This document shows positions 8,933-21,876 of a DNA stretch of 64,000 nucleotides, piece after piece. Origin of the DNA: Azospirillum griseum (lineage in GTDB: Bacteria; Pseudomonadota; Alphaproteobacteria; Azospirillales; Azospirillaceae); NCBI RefSeq assembly GCF_003966125.1, contig NZ_RXMA01000011.1, positions 62,001-126,000 of the forward strand, written 5' to 3'. Below the pieces are notes generated by a model. That model made no database searches, was not told the origin of the DNA, and worked only from the letters and a program-made list of their open reading frames with translations. The translations under genes were made by a program, and so were the position numbers. How positions within the stretch are numbered: the stretch's first letter is position 1; the number at the start of each line of letters is the position of its first letter.

Positions 8933-9293
8933 GCAAGATTCCCCCCAATTGGACAGCGTGTTTCACGCCCTCAGCGACAACACCCGACGGCGGATGCTGC
9001 GGGATTTGGCGGACGGGGAGCGCACGGTCGGGCAACTGGCCGAACCCTTCGCCATGTCGCTGGCGGCGGCGTCGAAGCACATCAAGGTTCTGGAAAGCGC
9101 CGGCTTGATCCGGCGCGAGGTGCGCGGACGCACCCATCTGTGCCGCCTGGACCCCGGACCTCTGTCCAACGCGCAACGCTGGCTGACCTTTTACGAGGCG
9201 TTCTGGACCGATCGCCTGTCGGTTCTCGACCGGTTGCTGCGCGAATCCCCGCTCCCCGCCCCCCCCACCACCGACAAGGATGCCGATCCATGA
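8925..9293 (+). CDS. ArsR-family winged-helix repressor
   Basis: 122 aa. Typical ArsR/SmtB winged helix: FHALSDNTRRRMLRDL, recognition-helix region MSLAAASKHIKVLESAGL, and the wing IRREVRGRTHLCRL. No metal-binding CxC motif is seen. This subfamily is usually paired with an SRPBCC (AHSA1-like) protein, as here. Start set at ATG 8925, which matches family N-termini beginning MVEQ; an upstream GTG-type start would read through the promoter. The stop overlaps the ATG of the next gene. Autoregulation is strongly suggested by the two palindromes. Confidence 0.9.
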   Translation: MVEQDSPQLDSVFHALSDNTRRRMLRDLADGERTVGQLAEPFAMSLAAASKHIKVLESAGLIRREVRGRTHLCRLDPGPLSNAQRWLTFYEAFWTDRLSVLDRLLRESPLPAPPTTDKDADP

Positions 9294-9838
9294 CCGACAC
9301 CGCGACGCTCGACGCCTCCGTCGAGTCCTTTGCCCGCTGGAGCGAGCCGCTGAGCCTGACCCTGCAACGGCTCTTGCCCGGTCCCATCGAACGCTGCTGG
9401 TCCTATCTGACCGACAGCGACCTGCGCCGCCAATGGCTGGCGGCGGGTGTCATGCCCGACCGCACCGGGGTTCCCTTTGATCTGGTGTGGCGCAACGACG
9501 AGTTGACCAACCCGCCGGGCCAACGGCCCGAGGGTTTTTCCGCCGAACACCGGATGGAAAGCCGCGTGCTGGCGCTGGAGCCGCCGCGCCGTCTGGTCAT
9601 CGCCTGGGGAACCGCCAGCGAGGTCGAATTCACCCTGGAACCGAAAGGGGATCGGGTGCTGTTGACCCTGGAGCATCGGCGGGCGCCGGATGCCGCCATG
9701 CGGCTGAAGGTCAGCGCCGGGTGGCACATCCACCTCGATCTGCTGGCCGACCGGTTGGCGGGGGCCGACTCCCTGCCCTTCTGGGATCGCTGGGCCGGGC
9801 TGCACGCCGCCTATCAGGACCGTTTGACCAGCGGCTGA
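9290..9838 (+). CDS. SRPBCC (AHSA1-like) domain protein
   Basis: 182 aa. The pattern LTLQRLLPGPIERCWSYLTD, then SDLRRQWLAAG, is the START/SRPBCC fold entry seen in AHSA1-type proteins, and a later beta-rich part ends with a long C-terminal helix (GWHIHLDLLADRL). These proteins have a deep hydrophobic pocket; the ligand is unknown here. The ATGA overlap with the ArsR gene indicates co-transcription and translational coupling. It is probably expressed when the repressor is released. Confidence 0.82.
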   Translation: MTDTATLDASVESFARWSEPLSLTLQRLLPGPIERCWSYLTDSDLRRQWLAAGVMPDRTGVPFDLVWRNDELTNPPGQRPEGFSAEHRMESRVLALEPPRRLVIAWGTASEVEFTLEPKGDRVLLTLEHRRAPDAAMRLKVSAGWHIHLDLLADRLAGADSLPFWDRWAGLHAAYQDRLTSG

Positions 9839-9848
9839 ACGCCGCCGT

Positions 9849-10673
9849 TCAGGCCGCCATCCGCTCCAGCTTGCGGACACGGCGATCCACCAGCCACCAC
9901 GCCCCGCGCGATGCGACCGCGCTCAAGGGCGAATGCGGCTTCAGCCCACAGGCCTTGAACACCATGGAGACCGCCCGGTCGATGTGCTTGGGCTGGTAAC
10001 GGCCATAGGCGCGCCGCATGTAGGCGGCGTTGCACCGGGCGTGATTGTAAACCGCGTCCGGGGCTTCGTTCGCGGCGAAATAGGCGTAGGCGAGTTCGTC
10101 GTCTTCGGACTCGCCGATGCGCGACAAGGCCACCTTCAGGCGCTGGAAGGTGCTCAACCCCTCCAAGTCGCGGTATTTCTTGGAATAGTCGTAGAAAATC
10201 TTGTAATGGCGCAGCTCATCCGCCGCGATCCGGCGGCAGATCTCCCGCAACAGCGGCTCTTCGGTCGAATCGCCGATGGCGGTGTAATAGGAGCTGGTGC
10301 CGGTCTCGACGATGCAGCGGGCGATCATTTCGCCGGTGCGCGAGCCACGCACCGAGGCGTCCAGATCGATCGGCACGCGGTAGCCCGCGCGGAAGCGCGC
10401 CACCGCCCCATCGAAATCAAAGGACGGGTCGGCCAGCGTCGCCCAACGGCCCAGCGCCGCGCCGTGCTGCACCTCCTCGTCCGCCCAACCGCGCGCGACC
10501 GCCTGAAACTCAGGATCATCGCTGAAGACGTTGCAGAGGTAAGCGGTGTAGTCGTGGGCGTTGTACTCCACCAGGGCCGCCGCCTTGATGAGCGGAACCA
10601 GATCGGAGTCCACCGTGCTGGGATCAAACCCATCCCAGGGGAGATCCTCCAACCGCCAATGCCCGCGCGCCAT
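9849..10673 (-). CDS. Ferritin-like diiron protein
   Basis: 274 aa, soluble. Four-helix carboxylate motifs are visible: E36 (EYNAHDY), E67xxH70 (DEEVQHG), E123 (VETGTSSYYTA) and E153xxH156 (DELRHYKIF). Two E plus ExxH pairs are the arrangement expected for a diiron oxidase or acyl-ACP-desaturase-like centre. The remaining 110 residues continue helical without a known second domain. Start at ATG 10673 is set by AAGGAG nine bases upstream; an upstream in-frame start at 10721 is less likely. It converges with the SRPBCC gene and is separated from the ATP synthase operon by a hairpin. The substrate is unknown. Confidence 0.75.
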   Translation of the reverse strand: MARGHWRLEDLPWDGFDPSTVDSDLVPLIKAAALVEYNAHDYTAYLCNVFSDDPEFQAVARGWADEEVQHGAALGRWATLADPSFDFDGAVARFRAGYRVPIDLDASVRGSRTGEMIARCIVETGTSSYYTAIGDSTEEPLLREICRRIAADELRHYKIFYDYSKKYRDLEGLSTFQRLKVALSRIGESEDDELAYAYFAANEAPDAVYNHARCNAAYMRRAYGRYQPKHIDRAVSMVFKACGLKPHSPLSAVASRGAWWLVDRRVRKLERMAA

Positions 10674-10795
10674 GATCCGCTTCTCCTTCACCACCCGCCT
10701 GGGGATGGCCTGATCGAACATTTGGGACCGGAACCACGCACGGCCTGATCCATCCGACCGTTGAATGTAGTCACACTTTTCGGCGTTGCAACAGA

Positions 10796-10827
10796 AACGG
10801 GCGGTTCGGATGACCGAACCGCCCGTT
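10796..10827 (-). terminator. Terminator-like hairpin downstream of the atp operon
   Basis: Perfect 14-bp inverted repeat (10796-10809 and 10814-10827) with a 4-base loop. On the leftward strand the stem is followed by TTTCTGTT, a weak U tract; on the rightward strand it is followed by CTTTTT. Its position 26 bases after atpC makes it the probable end of the atpHAGDC transcript. Confidence 0.7.
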
Positions 10828-10853
10828 CTTTTTCACACGCTCGTGACCGAGGG

Positions 10854-11273
10854 TCAGTGCGCGGCACCCGGGGTTGCCAGCGCGTCCAGCTTGGCTTGCG
10901 CCACCGCCAGCTTGGCTTCGACGGCCGCCTTGTCGGCGTCCGACGCGGCGTCGCTCAGATCCTCCGACAGGTCCTTGATCGCCTTTTCCACCGCCGCGCG
11001 ATCGATGGCCGACAGCGCTTGCGCCTCTTCGGCCAGAACGGTGCAACGGGTCTCGGTCACTTCGGCGAAGCCGCCCGCGACGAAGACGCGATCAACAACC
11101 CGGTCGCCCTCATACACCTCGATGACGCCCGGACGAACCGTCGCGATCATCGGCGCATGGCCCGCCAGCACGCCGAAATCGCCTTCCGTCCCCGGCACCA
11201 CGACCATGTCCACCGGAAGCGACTTCAGCAGCTTTTCCGGCGAGACCAGCTCGAATTCGACTTTGTCGGCCAT
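10854..11273 (-). CDS. atpC: ATP synthase F1 subunit epsilon
   Basis: 139 aa. The N-terminal beta-sandwich is typical: FELVSPEKLL, then GDFGVLAGHAPMIATVRPG and VAGGFAEVTETRCTVLAE. A C-terminal helical hairpin rich in alanine follows. Start set at ATG 11273, matching family N-termini; an upstream in-frame start at 11321 adds an atypical leader. It forms the central stalk with gamma and can inhibit ATP hydrolysis. Last gene of the operon. Confidence 0.95.
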   Translation of the reverse strand: MADKVEFELVSPEKLLKSLPVDMVVVPGTEGDFGVLAGHAPMIATVRPGVIEVYEGDRVVDRVFVAGGFAEVTETRCTVLAEEAQALSAIDRAAVEKAIKDLSEDLSDAASDADKAAVEAKLAVAQAKLDALATPGAAH

Positions 11274-11384
11274 GGGTTCCCTGGTGCCTCTTTGTAAGCG
11301 CCCACCCCATCCGAACGGCACAGGGTGGGCGAACCGTTTTCCAACCAGACCACGATCCGCCCCGCAAGCGGGGCGGGATCAGGA

Positions 11385-12878
<1,494 letters not shown>

Positions 12879-12895
12879 CTACGCGGGATGCCGCC

Positions 12896-13780
12896 TTAGA
12901 GAGCCTCGGCACCGGAGATGATTTCGATCAGCTCCTTGGTGATGTAGGCTTGGCGCGTCCGGTTGTAGGTGATCGTCAGCTTGTTGATCATGTCGCCCGC
13001 GTTGCGCGTCGCGTTGTCCATCGCGGTCATCCGCGCGCCCTGTTCGGACGCGGCGCTTTCCAGAAGCGCACGGTAGACCTGGATCGACAGGTTGCGCGGC
13101 AGCAGTTCGGCGAGGATCTGCTCTTCGTCCGGCTCGAACTCGTACACCGCCTTCACCTCGTCCGTCGGGGCGGCGTCCGTTTCCGGAACGGCGAAGGGGA
13201 TGAGCTGCTGCACGGTGACGATCTGCGAGATCGCCGACTTGAACTTGTTGAAGATGATCGTGCAGACGTCGAACTCGCCCGCGTCGAACATCGACAGAAC
13301 CTTCTGCGACACCATGTCGGCGTCGGCGAAGGACAGGCGGCGGCGGCCCACATCCTCATAGCCATGAACCATCAGCGCCCCGAATTCGCGGCGCAGCTGG
13401 TCGCGGGCCTTGCGGCCGACGGTCAGCAGCTTGACGGTCTTGCCTTCGCCCTGCAGGCGGGTGATCTGGCGCTTGGCCTCGCGGACGATGGAGCCGTTGA
13501 AGGCACCGCACAGACCACGATCCGAGCTGACGATGACGAGCAGGTGAACCGAATCGGAACCCGTTCCGGTCATCAGCTTCGGCCCGTTGCCGCTGCCCTG
13601 CACGTTGGCCGCCAGCGACGCGAGCATACGGCCCATGCGCTCGGCATAGGGGCCGCTGGCTTGCGCCTGTTCCTGCGCACGGCGCAGCTTGGAGGCCGCG
13701 ACCATCTTCATGGCCGAGGTGATCTTCCGCGTCGATTGGACGCTCGAGATCCGGTTCTTTAGGTCCTTGAGGTTAGGCAT
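12896..13780 (-). CDS. atpG: ATP synthase F1 subunit gamma
   Basis: 294 aa. The N-terminal helix is diagnostic: [18 protein letters not shown], then [14 protein letters not shown]. The C-terminal helix ends [22 protein letters not shown]. The segment [14 protein letters not shown] is the central Rossmann-like part. It is the rotor shaft within the alpha3beta3 ring. It lies between atpA (84 bases upstream) and atpD. Confidence 0.97.
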   Translation of the reverse strand: MPNLKDLKNRISSVQSTRKITSAMKMVAASKLRRAQEQAQASGPYAERMGRMLASLAANVQGSGNGPKLMTGTGSDSVHLLVIVSSDRGLCGAFNGSIVREAKRQITRLQGEGKTVKLLTVGRKARDQLRREFGALMVHGYEDVGRRRLSFADADMVSQKVLSMFDAGEFDVCTIIFNKFKSAISQIVTVQQLIPFAVPETDAAPTDEVKAVYEFEPDEEQILAELLPRNLSIQVYRALLESAASEQGARMTAMDNATRNAGDMINKLTITYNRTRQAYITKELIEIISGAEAL

Positions 13781-13864
13781 GCCGGCCCTTCATTCCGCTC
13801 GAGGTCGTTCCGTGTCCGTCAGGGATGACGGCGAGGGGGCGGTTGCCCGCCCCCACACGGTCGG

Positions 13865-15393
<1,529 letters not shown>

Positions 15394-15394
<1 letters not shown>

Positions 15395-15963
15395 CAGACT
15401 GATCCCCCTGAGGCCTTCATGGCGAGTTGCAATTTGTTCAGCTTCGTGCGCACCGAGGTATCGACCATGCGCGAGCCGAACTTAACGATCATGCCGCCGA
15501 TCAATTCGGGATCGACGGAGGTGTTGACCAAGACATTGGCCCCGATGGACGCCTTGAGCGCGTCGATCACGGCCTGACGCTGCGCGTCGCTCAACGGCTG
15601 GGCCGAGGTGACGGAGGCCGTCACTTCGCCACGGCGCTGCGCCAGCATGGCCAGGAAGCCGTCGATCATGCCGCTGATCGCGAACAAACGCCGGTTCGTC
15701 GCGGCCAGCCCGACAAAGCGCTTGGTCAGATCGGACACGCCCGCGCTGTCCAGCACGGCGGCCATCGCCCGCGCCTGGTCGGCGCGGCTGATGACCGGGC
15801 TGCGGACGAGGCGACGCAGGTCAGCGCTCTCGGCCAGGATCTGCTTCAGCGTGGACAGATCGCTCGCGACCGTGTCCAACGCCTGATTTTCGTCCGCAAG
15901 CTCGAACAGCGCGGTGGAGTAGCGCGCAGCGAGTTCGGAAACGCCTGTTCCTTCGGATGCCAC
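15394..15963 (-). CDS. atpH: ATP synthase F1 subunit delta
   Basis: 189 aa. N-terminal six-helix domain ([15 protein letters not shown]) and the C-terminal conserved stretch [21 protein letters not shown]. It links the alpha3beta3 head to the b-type stator subunits. First gene of the F1-only operon atpHAGDC; F0 genes are not in the window, as is usual in alphaproteobacteria where they form a separate operon. Confidence 0.95.
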
Positions 15964-16394
15964 CTGATCCCTCGAATTGAGTTCGGTAGACGGTGAATTC
16001 AGCGGCCTTAAAGGGCGTCAACCCGAGGCACAAACACCCCAGCCGCGAAAGCGAGCGGTCCAATATCACAGCTTCCGCCACCACGCAACGGGGTCTGGAC
16101 AATTTGGCTGCGGCGTTTTGAGCAACTGCGGAATCGCCGCTGCGACCGGGGGAAATCGGCGGTCACTGGTCATACCGGACGCCGCGTCCGGCGCGTCCGG
16201 ATCGGGGTTTTGCGACGGATTCCGGTGACTTGCCGGGCATGACGCCATCGCCCCATCCCGAACCGCACCGCCGTCGGCCCGACGGTCCCACCGCACCGCA
16301 ACACGGGCCGCTCGCCCCCACGCGGGTCGCCGCGCGCCCCGCACCCGCGAAAACGACCGCCCCGACCGCTCTTTTGACAGCGAGTCGCAGCGCC
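15964..16394. other. 431-base non-coding stretch upstream of atpH
   Basis: No gene is supported. It should carry the leftward atp promoter; a weak candidate reads TTGCGT-N17-TATTGG in the leftward direction at about 16061-16090. A 17-bp palindrome CCGGACGCCGCGTCCGG (16175-16191) is followed by a second GCGTCCGG half-site (16193-16200). The region is longer than any other gap in this operon-dense part. Confidence 0.5.
16175..16200. repeat. Palindrome plus extra half-site
   Basis: CCGGACGC (16175-16182), one base, GCGTCCGG (16184-16191), then GCGTCCGG again at 16193-16200. The two direct half-sites are 9 bp apart. It could be an operator or simply a stable hairpin at the end of the Cache gene transcript. 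Confidence 0.5.
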
Positions 16395-16898
16395 TCAGCG
16401 GTAGACGCCGACCGCCAGCGTGTGCTCCTGCCCGTTCAGCACCAGCCGCCGGGCGTGCAGCGTCTTGCGGGTGATCTGGCCCGACAGCGGGTCCAACCAC
16501 TGATAGGTGACATCGGCGTGCCCCTGCCCCGCCACCGCGTCCAGCACCTCCCGCATGAAGGGCTTGCCGGTCACGTCGCGCAGGTCGGACAGGTCCGATC
16601 CGTTCAGGGACGGGGTCCAGCCATGAGCCAGCATCACCCCGTCGCGGTCCAGCACCATCGGGTACAGATCCCGGTCGATGAAGGGTCCGGCCCGGTTGGC
16701 GAAGGCCCCGACCGCCGCCGCCACGCCGTCCTGCCGCAAGAAGGCTTCGGCCCGGTCCATCATCGCCAGCGCTTCGGCGTCGGTGCCACGGGTGCGCGCG
16801 GGCGCGCCCGCCGCCAGCGCGATGATGAGCAGCAGCAGCAGAACGGGCAGAACCGTCAGCAGGGTGTGGCGATGGAATTGGCGAGACAGCCAGTGCAT
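16395..16898 (-). CDS. Membrane-anchored single Cache-domain protein
   Basis: 167 aa. One N-terminal transmembrane helix (HTLLTVLPVLLLLLIIALA) is followed by a periplasmic Cache-type sensor fold: an alpha helix with an AFLRQDG turn, then GPFIDRDLYPMVLDRDGVML, AHGW, GKPFMREV and VTYQWLDPLSGQI. Cache domains of this kind normally sit in chemoreceptors and kinases; here no signalling domain follows. Start chosen at ATG 16898, just before the helix; an in-frame ATG at 16970 adds a basic leader. It lies between priA and atpH in the same direction. Function unknown; a stand-alone periplasmic ligand-binding or partner sensor protein is possible. Confidence 0.7.
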   Translation of the reverse strand: MHWLSRQFHRHTLLTVLPVLLLLLIIALAAGAPARTRGTDAEALAMMDRAEAFLRQDGVAAAVGAFANRAGPFIDRDLYPMVLDRDGVMLAHGWTPSLNGSDLSDLRDVTGKPFMREVLDAVAGQGHADVTYQWLDPLSGQITRKTLHARRLVLNGQEHTLAVGVYR

Positions 16899-17064
16899 CA
16901 AACGATCCGAAGAAGAACGCGCGCCCACGCGGGGCGAGCCTCGTGTGCCAGCCTTGTGTGGTAGTACCATGTTGGATCGGTGCGCAACGGATCAATCGTC
17001 ACAGGTGCCATGCTGGCGCGAAGCGGACAATTCGCCGCAGCCATACCGACCAATTGTTTCGCAT

Positions 17065-19311
17065 TTATAGAAAACTGTAGGGATCCACGTCGATCTGCAC
17101 CCGGATGGCGGGCGGAATCTCCACCCGCTCCAACCAGGCCGCGATCAAGGCCTGGACCTGCGTCGCACGCGGGGCCTTCAGCAGCAGGCGGCGGCGGTGC
17201 CGACCGCGCAGCAACGCCAGCGGGGCCGGGGCCGGTCCCAGCACATGCACCGTGTCGTCGCGCGGGGCCGCCCGCCCCAGCGCCAGCGCCACCCGGTCCA
17301 CCAGCGTTGGATCCTCGCCCGACACGATCAGCGCGGCCAGACGGCCAAAGGGCGGCATCCCGGCGTCCTGCCGCATCTCCGCTTCCAACTGATAAAAGCC
17401 GTCGCGGTCGCCAGCCGCCAGCGCCTGCATCACCGGATGTTCGGGCATGAAGGTTTGCAGCATGACCGTTCCGGGCCGCTCGCCCCGCCCCGCCCGTCCG
17501 GCCACCTGATGCAGCAATTGATAGGTGCGCTCCGCCGCCCGCAGGTCGCCGCCGTTCAGCCCCAGATCGGCGTCCACCACCCCGACCAGGGTCAGCATGG
17601 GGAAATGATGGCCCTTGGCCATCACCTGGGTGCCGATGATCAGGTCCAGCTCATGGTCGCTGATCTTGCGCACCATCTCCTGAATGGCGCGCGGGCCGAA
17701 CAGGGTGTCGGACGCCATGATGGCGGCGCGGGCGTCGGGGAACAGCTCCGCCACCTCCTCGGCGATGCGCTCCACACCAGGGCCACAGGCCGCCATGGTC
17801 CCTTCCTCCCCGCATTCCGGGCAGGCCGGGGGCAAGGGCTGTTGCAGGCCGCAATGATGGCATTGGAGCTTGCGGGCCAACCGGTGTTCAACCAGCCACG
17901 CCGTGCAGTTCGGGCATTGCATCCGGTGGCCGCAGGCCCGGCACAGGGTGAGCGGGGCGTAGCCGCGCCGGTTCAGGAACAGCATCGCCTGTTCCCCCGC
18001 CGCCAGCGTGTCGGCCAAAGCCTGGCGCAGGCTGGGGGCGAGCCAATGGCGGGCGGGCGGGCGGTCCCGCCGCAGATCGACCAGCGCCACCTCCGGCAAC
18101 TGCGCCCCGCCGTGGCGGGAGGGCAGCGCGATCCGGGTGTAGCGCCCGCTGTCGGCGTTCACCTTGGTTTCCAGCGACGGGGTGGCCGACACCAGCACGA
18201 TGGGCAGCCCACCCAGATGGGCGCGGGCGACCGCCATGTCGCGGGCGTGGTAGATCGCCCCCTCCTCCTGCTTGTAGGCGGAGTCATGCTCCTCATCGAC
18301 GATGATGACGCCGAGATCGGGGTAAGGCAGGAACAGGGCGGAGCGCGCGCCGACCACCACCGGGACCTCGCCCTTGGCCACCGCCCGCCAGGTGTCGCGG
18401 CGCTGCGATCCGGTCAATTCCGAATGCCATTCGGCCGGGGCCGCGCCGAAACGGCGGGCGAAGCGGTCGAGCCATTGCGCCGACAGGGCGATTTCCGGCA
18501 GCAGGATCAAGGCCTGCTTGCCCTGCTCCAACGCGGCGGCGATGGCCTCGTAATAGACCTCCGTCTTGCCCGATCCGGTCACGCCGTCCAGCAGCACGGT
18601 GGTGTAGCCGCCCGCCCGCACCCGCTGGCGCAGATCGTCCGCCGCCGCCGCCTGATGGTCGGACAGGGTCGGGCCGGGCCGGGTCCAGTCGGGCCGCCCG
18701 CCCGGCGGCAACGGCGGCAACAGCAGCGGCTCGAGCAACCCGGCCTCGGCCAGCCCGCGCACCACGGTCACGCCGCAGCCCGCCTCCTCCGCCAGTTCGC
18801 CGGGCGTGCGCGGCGGGCCGTCCTCCAGCAGCGCCAGCACGCGGCGGCGGGCGTCGGTCATCTTGAAGCCGGGCGGGGCCAGCGCGTCGGGCCGCAGCAG
18901 ATAGGCCAGCGTCTCGCGCGGCGGCTCCAGCGCCGCCGGAACGCTCATCGCCATGCGCAGCACGAAGCCGGGCAAGGTCATGGTGTAGGCCGCCACCCAT
19001 TCGACGAAGCGCCGGGCCACGGCGGTCATCGGCGGCGCATCGAACCGGCGGATCACCGGCTTGAGCCGCCGCGCCTCCACCACCCCGGCCCCCGGCCCCC
19101 AGACCACGCCGATCACCCGGCGCGGCCCCAGCGGCACCTCGACAAAATCGCCGGGGTTGAGCGCCATCCCAGCGGGCACGCCATAGTCGTAGGCCTCGCG
19201 CAGCGGCAGCGGCAGCGGCAGCAGCACGGCGACGCGCGCGCCCATCCCCAGAAGATCGCCTTGCGGATCCCCGGAATCGGGCGGGCGGGAACTGGCGGAA
19301 GCCTCACGCAT
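17065..19311 (-). CDS. priA: Primosomal protein N' (replication restart helicase PriA)
   Basis: 748 aa. N-terminal 3'-DNA-binding domain, then helicase motifs: Walker [17 protein letters not shown], motif [13 protein letters not shown], motif [12 protein letters not shown], motif [16 protein letters not shown]. Zinc-binding cysteines are in [13 protein letters not shown] and [15 protein letters not shown]. It reloads the replisome at stalled forks. It is transcribed away from fsa across a gap of about 100 bases. Confidence 0.97.
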   Translation of the reverse strand: MREASASSRPPDSGDPQGDLLGMGARVAVLLPLPLPLREAYDYGVPAGMALNPGDFVEVPLGPRRVIGVVWGPGAGVVEARRLKPVIRRFDAPPMTAVARRFVEWVAAYTMTLPGFVLRMAMSVPAALEPPRETLAYLLRPDALAPPGFKMTDARRRVLALLEDGPPRTPGELAEEAGCGVTVVRGLAEAGLLEPLLLPPLPPGGRPDWTRPGPTLSDHQAAAADDLRQRVRAGGYTTVLLDGVTGSGKTEVYYEAIAAALEQGKQALILLPEIALSAQWLDRFARRFGAAPAEWHSELTGSQRRDTWRAVAKGEVPVVVGARSALFLPYPDLGVIIVDEEHDSAYKQEEGAIYHARDMAVARAHLGGLPIVLVSATPSLETKVNADSGRYTRIALPSRHGGAQLPEVALVDLRRDRPPARHWLAPSLRQALADTLAAGEQAMLFLNRRGYAPLTLCRACGHRMQCPNCTAWLVEHRLARKLQCHHCGLQQPLPPACPECGEEGTMAACGPGVERIAEEVAELFPDARAAIMASDTLFGPRAIQEMVRKISDHELDLIIGTQVMAKGHHFPMLTLVGVVDADLGLNGGDLRAAERTYQLLHQVAGRAGRGERPGTVMLQTFMPEHPVMQALAAGDRDGFYQLEAEMRQDAGMPPFGRLAALIVSGEDPTLVDRVALALGRAAPRDDTVHVLGPAPAPLALLRGRHRRRLLLKAPRATQVQALIAAWLERVEIPPAIRVQIDVDPYSFL

Positions 19312-19414
19312 GGGCTAAAGTGACGCAACGTCCCAAGCGCGGCTCGGGATGGGCCATCGGCGCGCCGCCGGTGAGGCCGACCCGGTCATTTTCTGAAAGC
19401 ATGGATCCTTCGTC

Positions 19415-20071
19415 ATGAAGTTCTTCGTTGACACCGCCGACATCGCCGAAATCCGTGATCTGGCCGATTCCGGTCTGCTCGACGGTGTGACCACCAACCC
19501 CTCCCTGATCGCCAAGAGCGGCCGCCAGTTCCTCGATCTGGTCGCCGAAATCTGCGACGTGGTCAATGGCCCGGTCAGCGCCGAGGTGGCCTCGACCGAT
19601 TTCGAGACCATGTTGCAGGAAGCGCAGAAGATCGCCAAGATCTCCCACCGCGTCGCGGTGAAGGTTCCGCTCACCCCCGCCGGCCTGAAGGTCTGCAAGA
19701 TCATGTCGTCGCAGGGGACGATGGTCAATGTGACGCTGTGCTTCTCCCCGGCGCAAGCGATCCTGGCCGCCAAGGCCGGTGCCACCTTCGTCTCCCCCTT
19801 CGTCGGCCGCCTGGACGACATCGGGCAGGACGGCATGGGCCTGATCACCGAGATCTGCGAGATCTACAAGAACTACGACCATTTCAAGACCGAGGTGCTG
19901 GTCGCCTCCATCCGCAACCCGATCCACATCGTCAAGGCCGCCCGCCTGGGCGCGCATGTGGTCACGGCCCCGGCGTCGGTGCTCAAACAGCTCTTCAACC
20001 ACCCGCTGACCGACAAGGGCCTGGCGCAGTTCGTCGCCGATTGGCAGAAGACCGGTCAATCCATCCTCTGA
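19415..20071 (+). CDS. fsa: Fructose-6-phosphate aldolase / transaldolase-like (TalC/FSA)
   Basis: 218 aa, the short transaldolase subfamily length. [10 protein letters not shown] and [13 protein letters not shown] form the N-terminal barrel motifs; Schiff-base lysine K83 lies in [22 protein letters not shown] and [20 protein letters not shown] are conserved downstream. Whether it acts as a transaldolase or as fructose-6-phosphate aldolase cannot be settled from sequence alone. It starts the rightward group fsa, DUF484 gene, xerC. Confidence 0.93.
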   Translation: MKFFVDTADIAEIRDLADSGLLDGVTTNPSLIAKSGRQFLDLVAEICDVVNGPVSAEVASTDFETMLQEAQKIAKISHRVAVKVPLTPAGLKVCKIMSSQGTMVNVTLCFSPAQAILAAKAGATFVSPFVGRLDDIGQDGMGLITEICEIYKNYDHFKTEVLVASIRNPIHIVKAARLGAHVVTAPASVLKQLFNHPLTDKGLAQFVADWQKTGQSIL

Positions 20072-20092
20072 TCCGGTGACGGGACGACGCCC

Positions 20093-20806
20093 ATGGGCCG
20101 GGAAACGGGACACACCCAACGACCGACGCACGCCGTCTCTTGCGACGACGTCCGCGCCTATCTGCGGGGACACCCGGATTTCCTGGTCCAGAACGCCGAT
20201 CTGGTTCCCCACCTGACCCCGCCCTCGATCGATCGCGGGCGGGGTGTGGTGGATTTGCAAATGTTCATGGTGGACCGGCTGCGCGGCGACCTGCGGCGGT
20301 TGAAGGACCAGAACCGCGAGTTGCTCGGGTCCAGCCGGGCCAACCTGAACAGCCAGAACCGCATCCACGCCGCCGTCCTCTATCTGCTCGACGCCCAGAG
20401 CTTCGAACAGTTGATCCACACCATCACCAACGATCTGGCGGTTCTGCTGGATCTGGACGTCGCCTGTCTGGTGGTGGAATCCAACGGCAGCGACATTCCG
20501 CACGTCCAGACCTCCGGCGTGCGGGTGGTGGCGGCGGGGACGGTGGCCGATCTCCTGGGGCACGCCGACGTCGCCCTGAACGCCGACATCGTTGGCGATC
20601 CGCTGCTCTATGGCCACGCCGCCGCGCTGGTGCGGTCCGAAGCGCTGGTCCGCATCCAGGTGTCAAGCGAAACCCCCGACGGGCTGCTCGCCTTTGGCAG
20701 CCGCGATCCCCACACCTTTCAGCAGGGGCAAGGCACCGATCTGGTCGGTTTCCTGGCCCGCGTGATCGAACGCGTCATCCGGGGCTGGCTGGACCTGCCC
20801 GCATGA
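20093..20806 (+). CDS. DUF484 (GAF-like) protein
   Basis: 237 aa. The N-terminal segment DDVRAYLRGHPDFLVQNADL is the hallmark of DUF484 proteins, followed by a helical coil (DRLRGDLRRLKDQNREL) and a degenerate GAF-like fold ending LVGFLARVIERVIRGWL. The family is regularly encoded directly upstream of xerC, as here: the TGA overlaps the xerC ATG. Role unknown, possibly connected with recombinase control. Confidence 0.88.
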   Translation: MGRETGHTQRPTHAVSCDDVRAYLRGHPDFLVQNADLVPHLTPPSIDRGRGVVDLQMFMVDRLRGDLRRLKDQNRELLGSSRANLNSQNRIHAAVLYLLDAQSFEQLIHTITNDLAVLLDLDVACLVVESNGSDIPHVQTSGVRVVAAGTVADLLGHADVALNADIVGDPLLYGHAAALVRSEALVRIQVSSETPDGLLAFGSRDPHTFQQGQGTDLVGFLARVIERVIRGWLDLPA

Positions 20807-21753
20807 CCCAACCGGTTCTCGGTTTTTCCGCCCAGCCCGACGTTCAGGACGCGCTGGACCATTGGCTGCGCTGGATGGAGAGCGAACGCACGCTGTCGCC
20901 CCACACCCGCGCGGCCTACCGCGCCGATCTGGCGGAATTCCTGGTCTTTCTCACCGGCTATCGCGGCGGGCAGCCACCCGGCCTGAACGACCTGTCGGAG
21001 CTGAAGGCCGGGGATTTCCGCGCCTGGCTGTCGCGCCTGTCGATGGATGGCCTGATCGGGGCAAGCCGGGCGCGCAAGCTGGCCTCGCTGCGCAACCTGT
21101 TCCGCTGGCTCGACCGCAGCGGGCGGCTGCACAACCCGGCCATCGCCAGCCTTGCCACGCCGAAGGTCAAGCGCCCCCTGCCCCGCCCGCTGACGGTGAT
21201 CGACACCGACCGCTTTCTCAGTGAAAGCGAGCAGGAGCGCGAGGAGCCTTGGGTCGGCCAGCGCGACCGCGCGCTCTACACCCTGCTCTATGGCTGCGGC
21301 CTGCGCATTTCCGAAGCGCTGGGTCTGGCGCGCAAGGACGCCCCGCTGTCCGACACCCTGCGCGTCACCGGCAAGGGCCGCAAGGAGCGGATGATCCCGG
21401 TGTTGCCCGCCGTCAGCGACGCGGTGCGCGCCTATCTCGCCGTTTGCCCCTTCACCCTGCCGCCGGACGGGCCGCTGTTCGTCGGCGTGCGTGGGGGCCG
21501 CTTGCAGGCCAGCGTCGCCCAATTGCAGATGCGCAAATTGCGCGCCCTGTTGAATCTGCCCGACAGCGCCACCCCGCACGCCCTGCGCCACAGCTTCGCC
21601 ACCCATCTTCTGGCCGATGGCGGCGATCTGCGCGCGATCCAGGATTTGCTCGGCCACGCCTCGCTCTCCACCACCGCGCGCTACACCGATCTGGAAAACG
21701 AACAGTTGATGAGCGTCTACCGCTCCGCCCATCCACGGGCGCGCAAGGGGTAG
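20803..21753 (+). CDS. xerC: Tyrosine recombinase XerC
   Basis: 316 aa. N-terminal SAM-like core-binding domain (WLRWMESERTLSPHTRAAY) and a C-terminal catalytic domain with the full set: Arg in YGCGLRISEALGL, Lys in GKGRKERMIP, HALRHSFATHLL (HxxR), His in LLGHASLSTT and the nucleophile Tyr in ARYTDL. It resolves chromosome dimers with XerD at dif. The chromosomal context (DUF484-xerC) and lack of phage genes argue against a prophage integrase. Confidence 0.93.
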   Translation: MTQPVLGFSAQPDVQDALDHWLRWMESERTLSPHTRAAYRADLAEFLVFLTGYRGGQPPGLNDLSELKAGDFRAWLSRLSMDGLIGASRARKLASLRNLFRWLDRSGRLHNPAIASLATPKVKRPLPRPLTVIDTDRFLSESEQEREEPWVGQRDRALYTLLYGCGLRISEALGLARKDAPLSDTLRVTGKGRKERMIPVLPAVSDAVRAYLAVCPFTLPPDGPLFVGVRGGRLQASVAQLQMRKLRALLNLPDSATPHALRHSFATHLLADGGDLRAIQDLLGHASLSTTARYTDLENEQLMSVYRSAHPRARKG

Positions 21754-21876
21754 CCCCCGGCACCCCGCGTTTTACGCTGGATCGACCCCGATTGATTCGT
21801 GCCGAAACCGGATAACGGTCAATCATTCCCCCTGCCTACGCTTGCCCCACAAAGCAATCAAAGAACAGGGGGCGTC

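Noticed and set aside
16230-16964. Rightward open frame across the Cache gene
   Set aside because: Low-complexity Arg/Pro/Gln/His-rich, antisense to the Cache gene with its visible helix and domain.
20803-21753. Tyrosine recombinase as a sign of a prophage or integrative element
   Set aside because: It is XerC by context (DUF484 upstream, core genes around) and no attachment-site repeats or phage genes are present.
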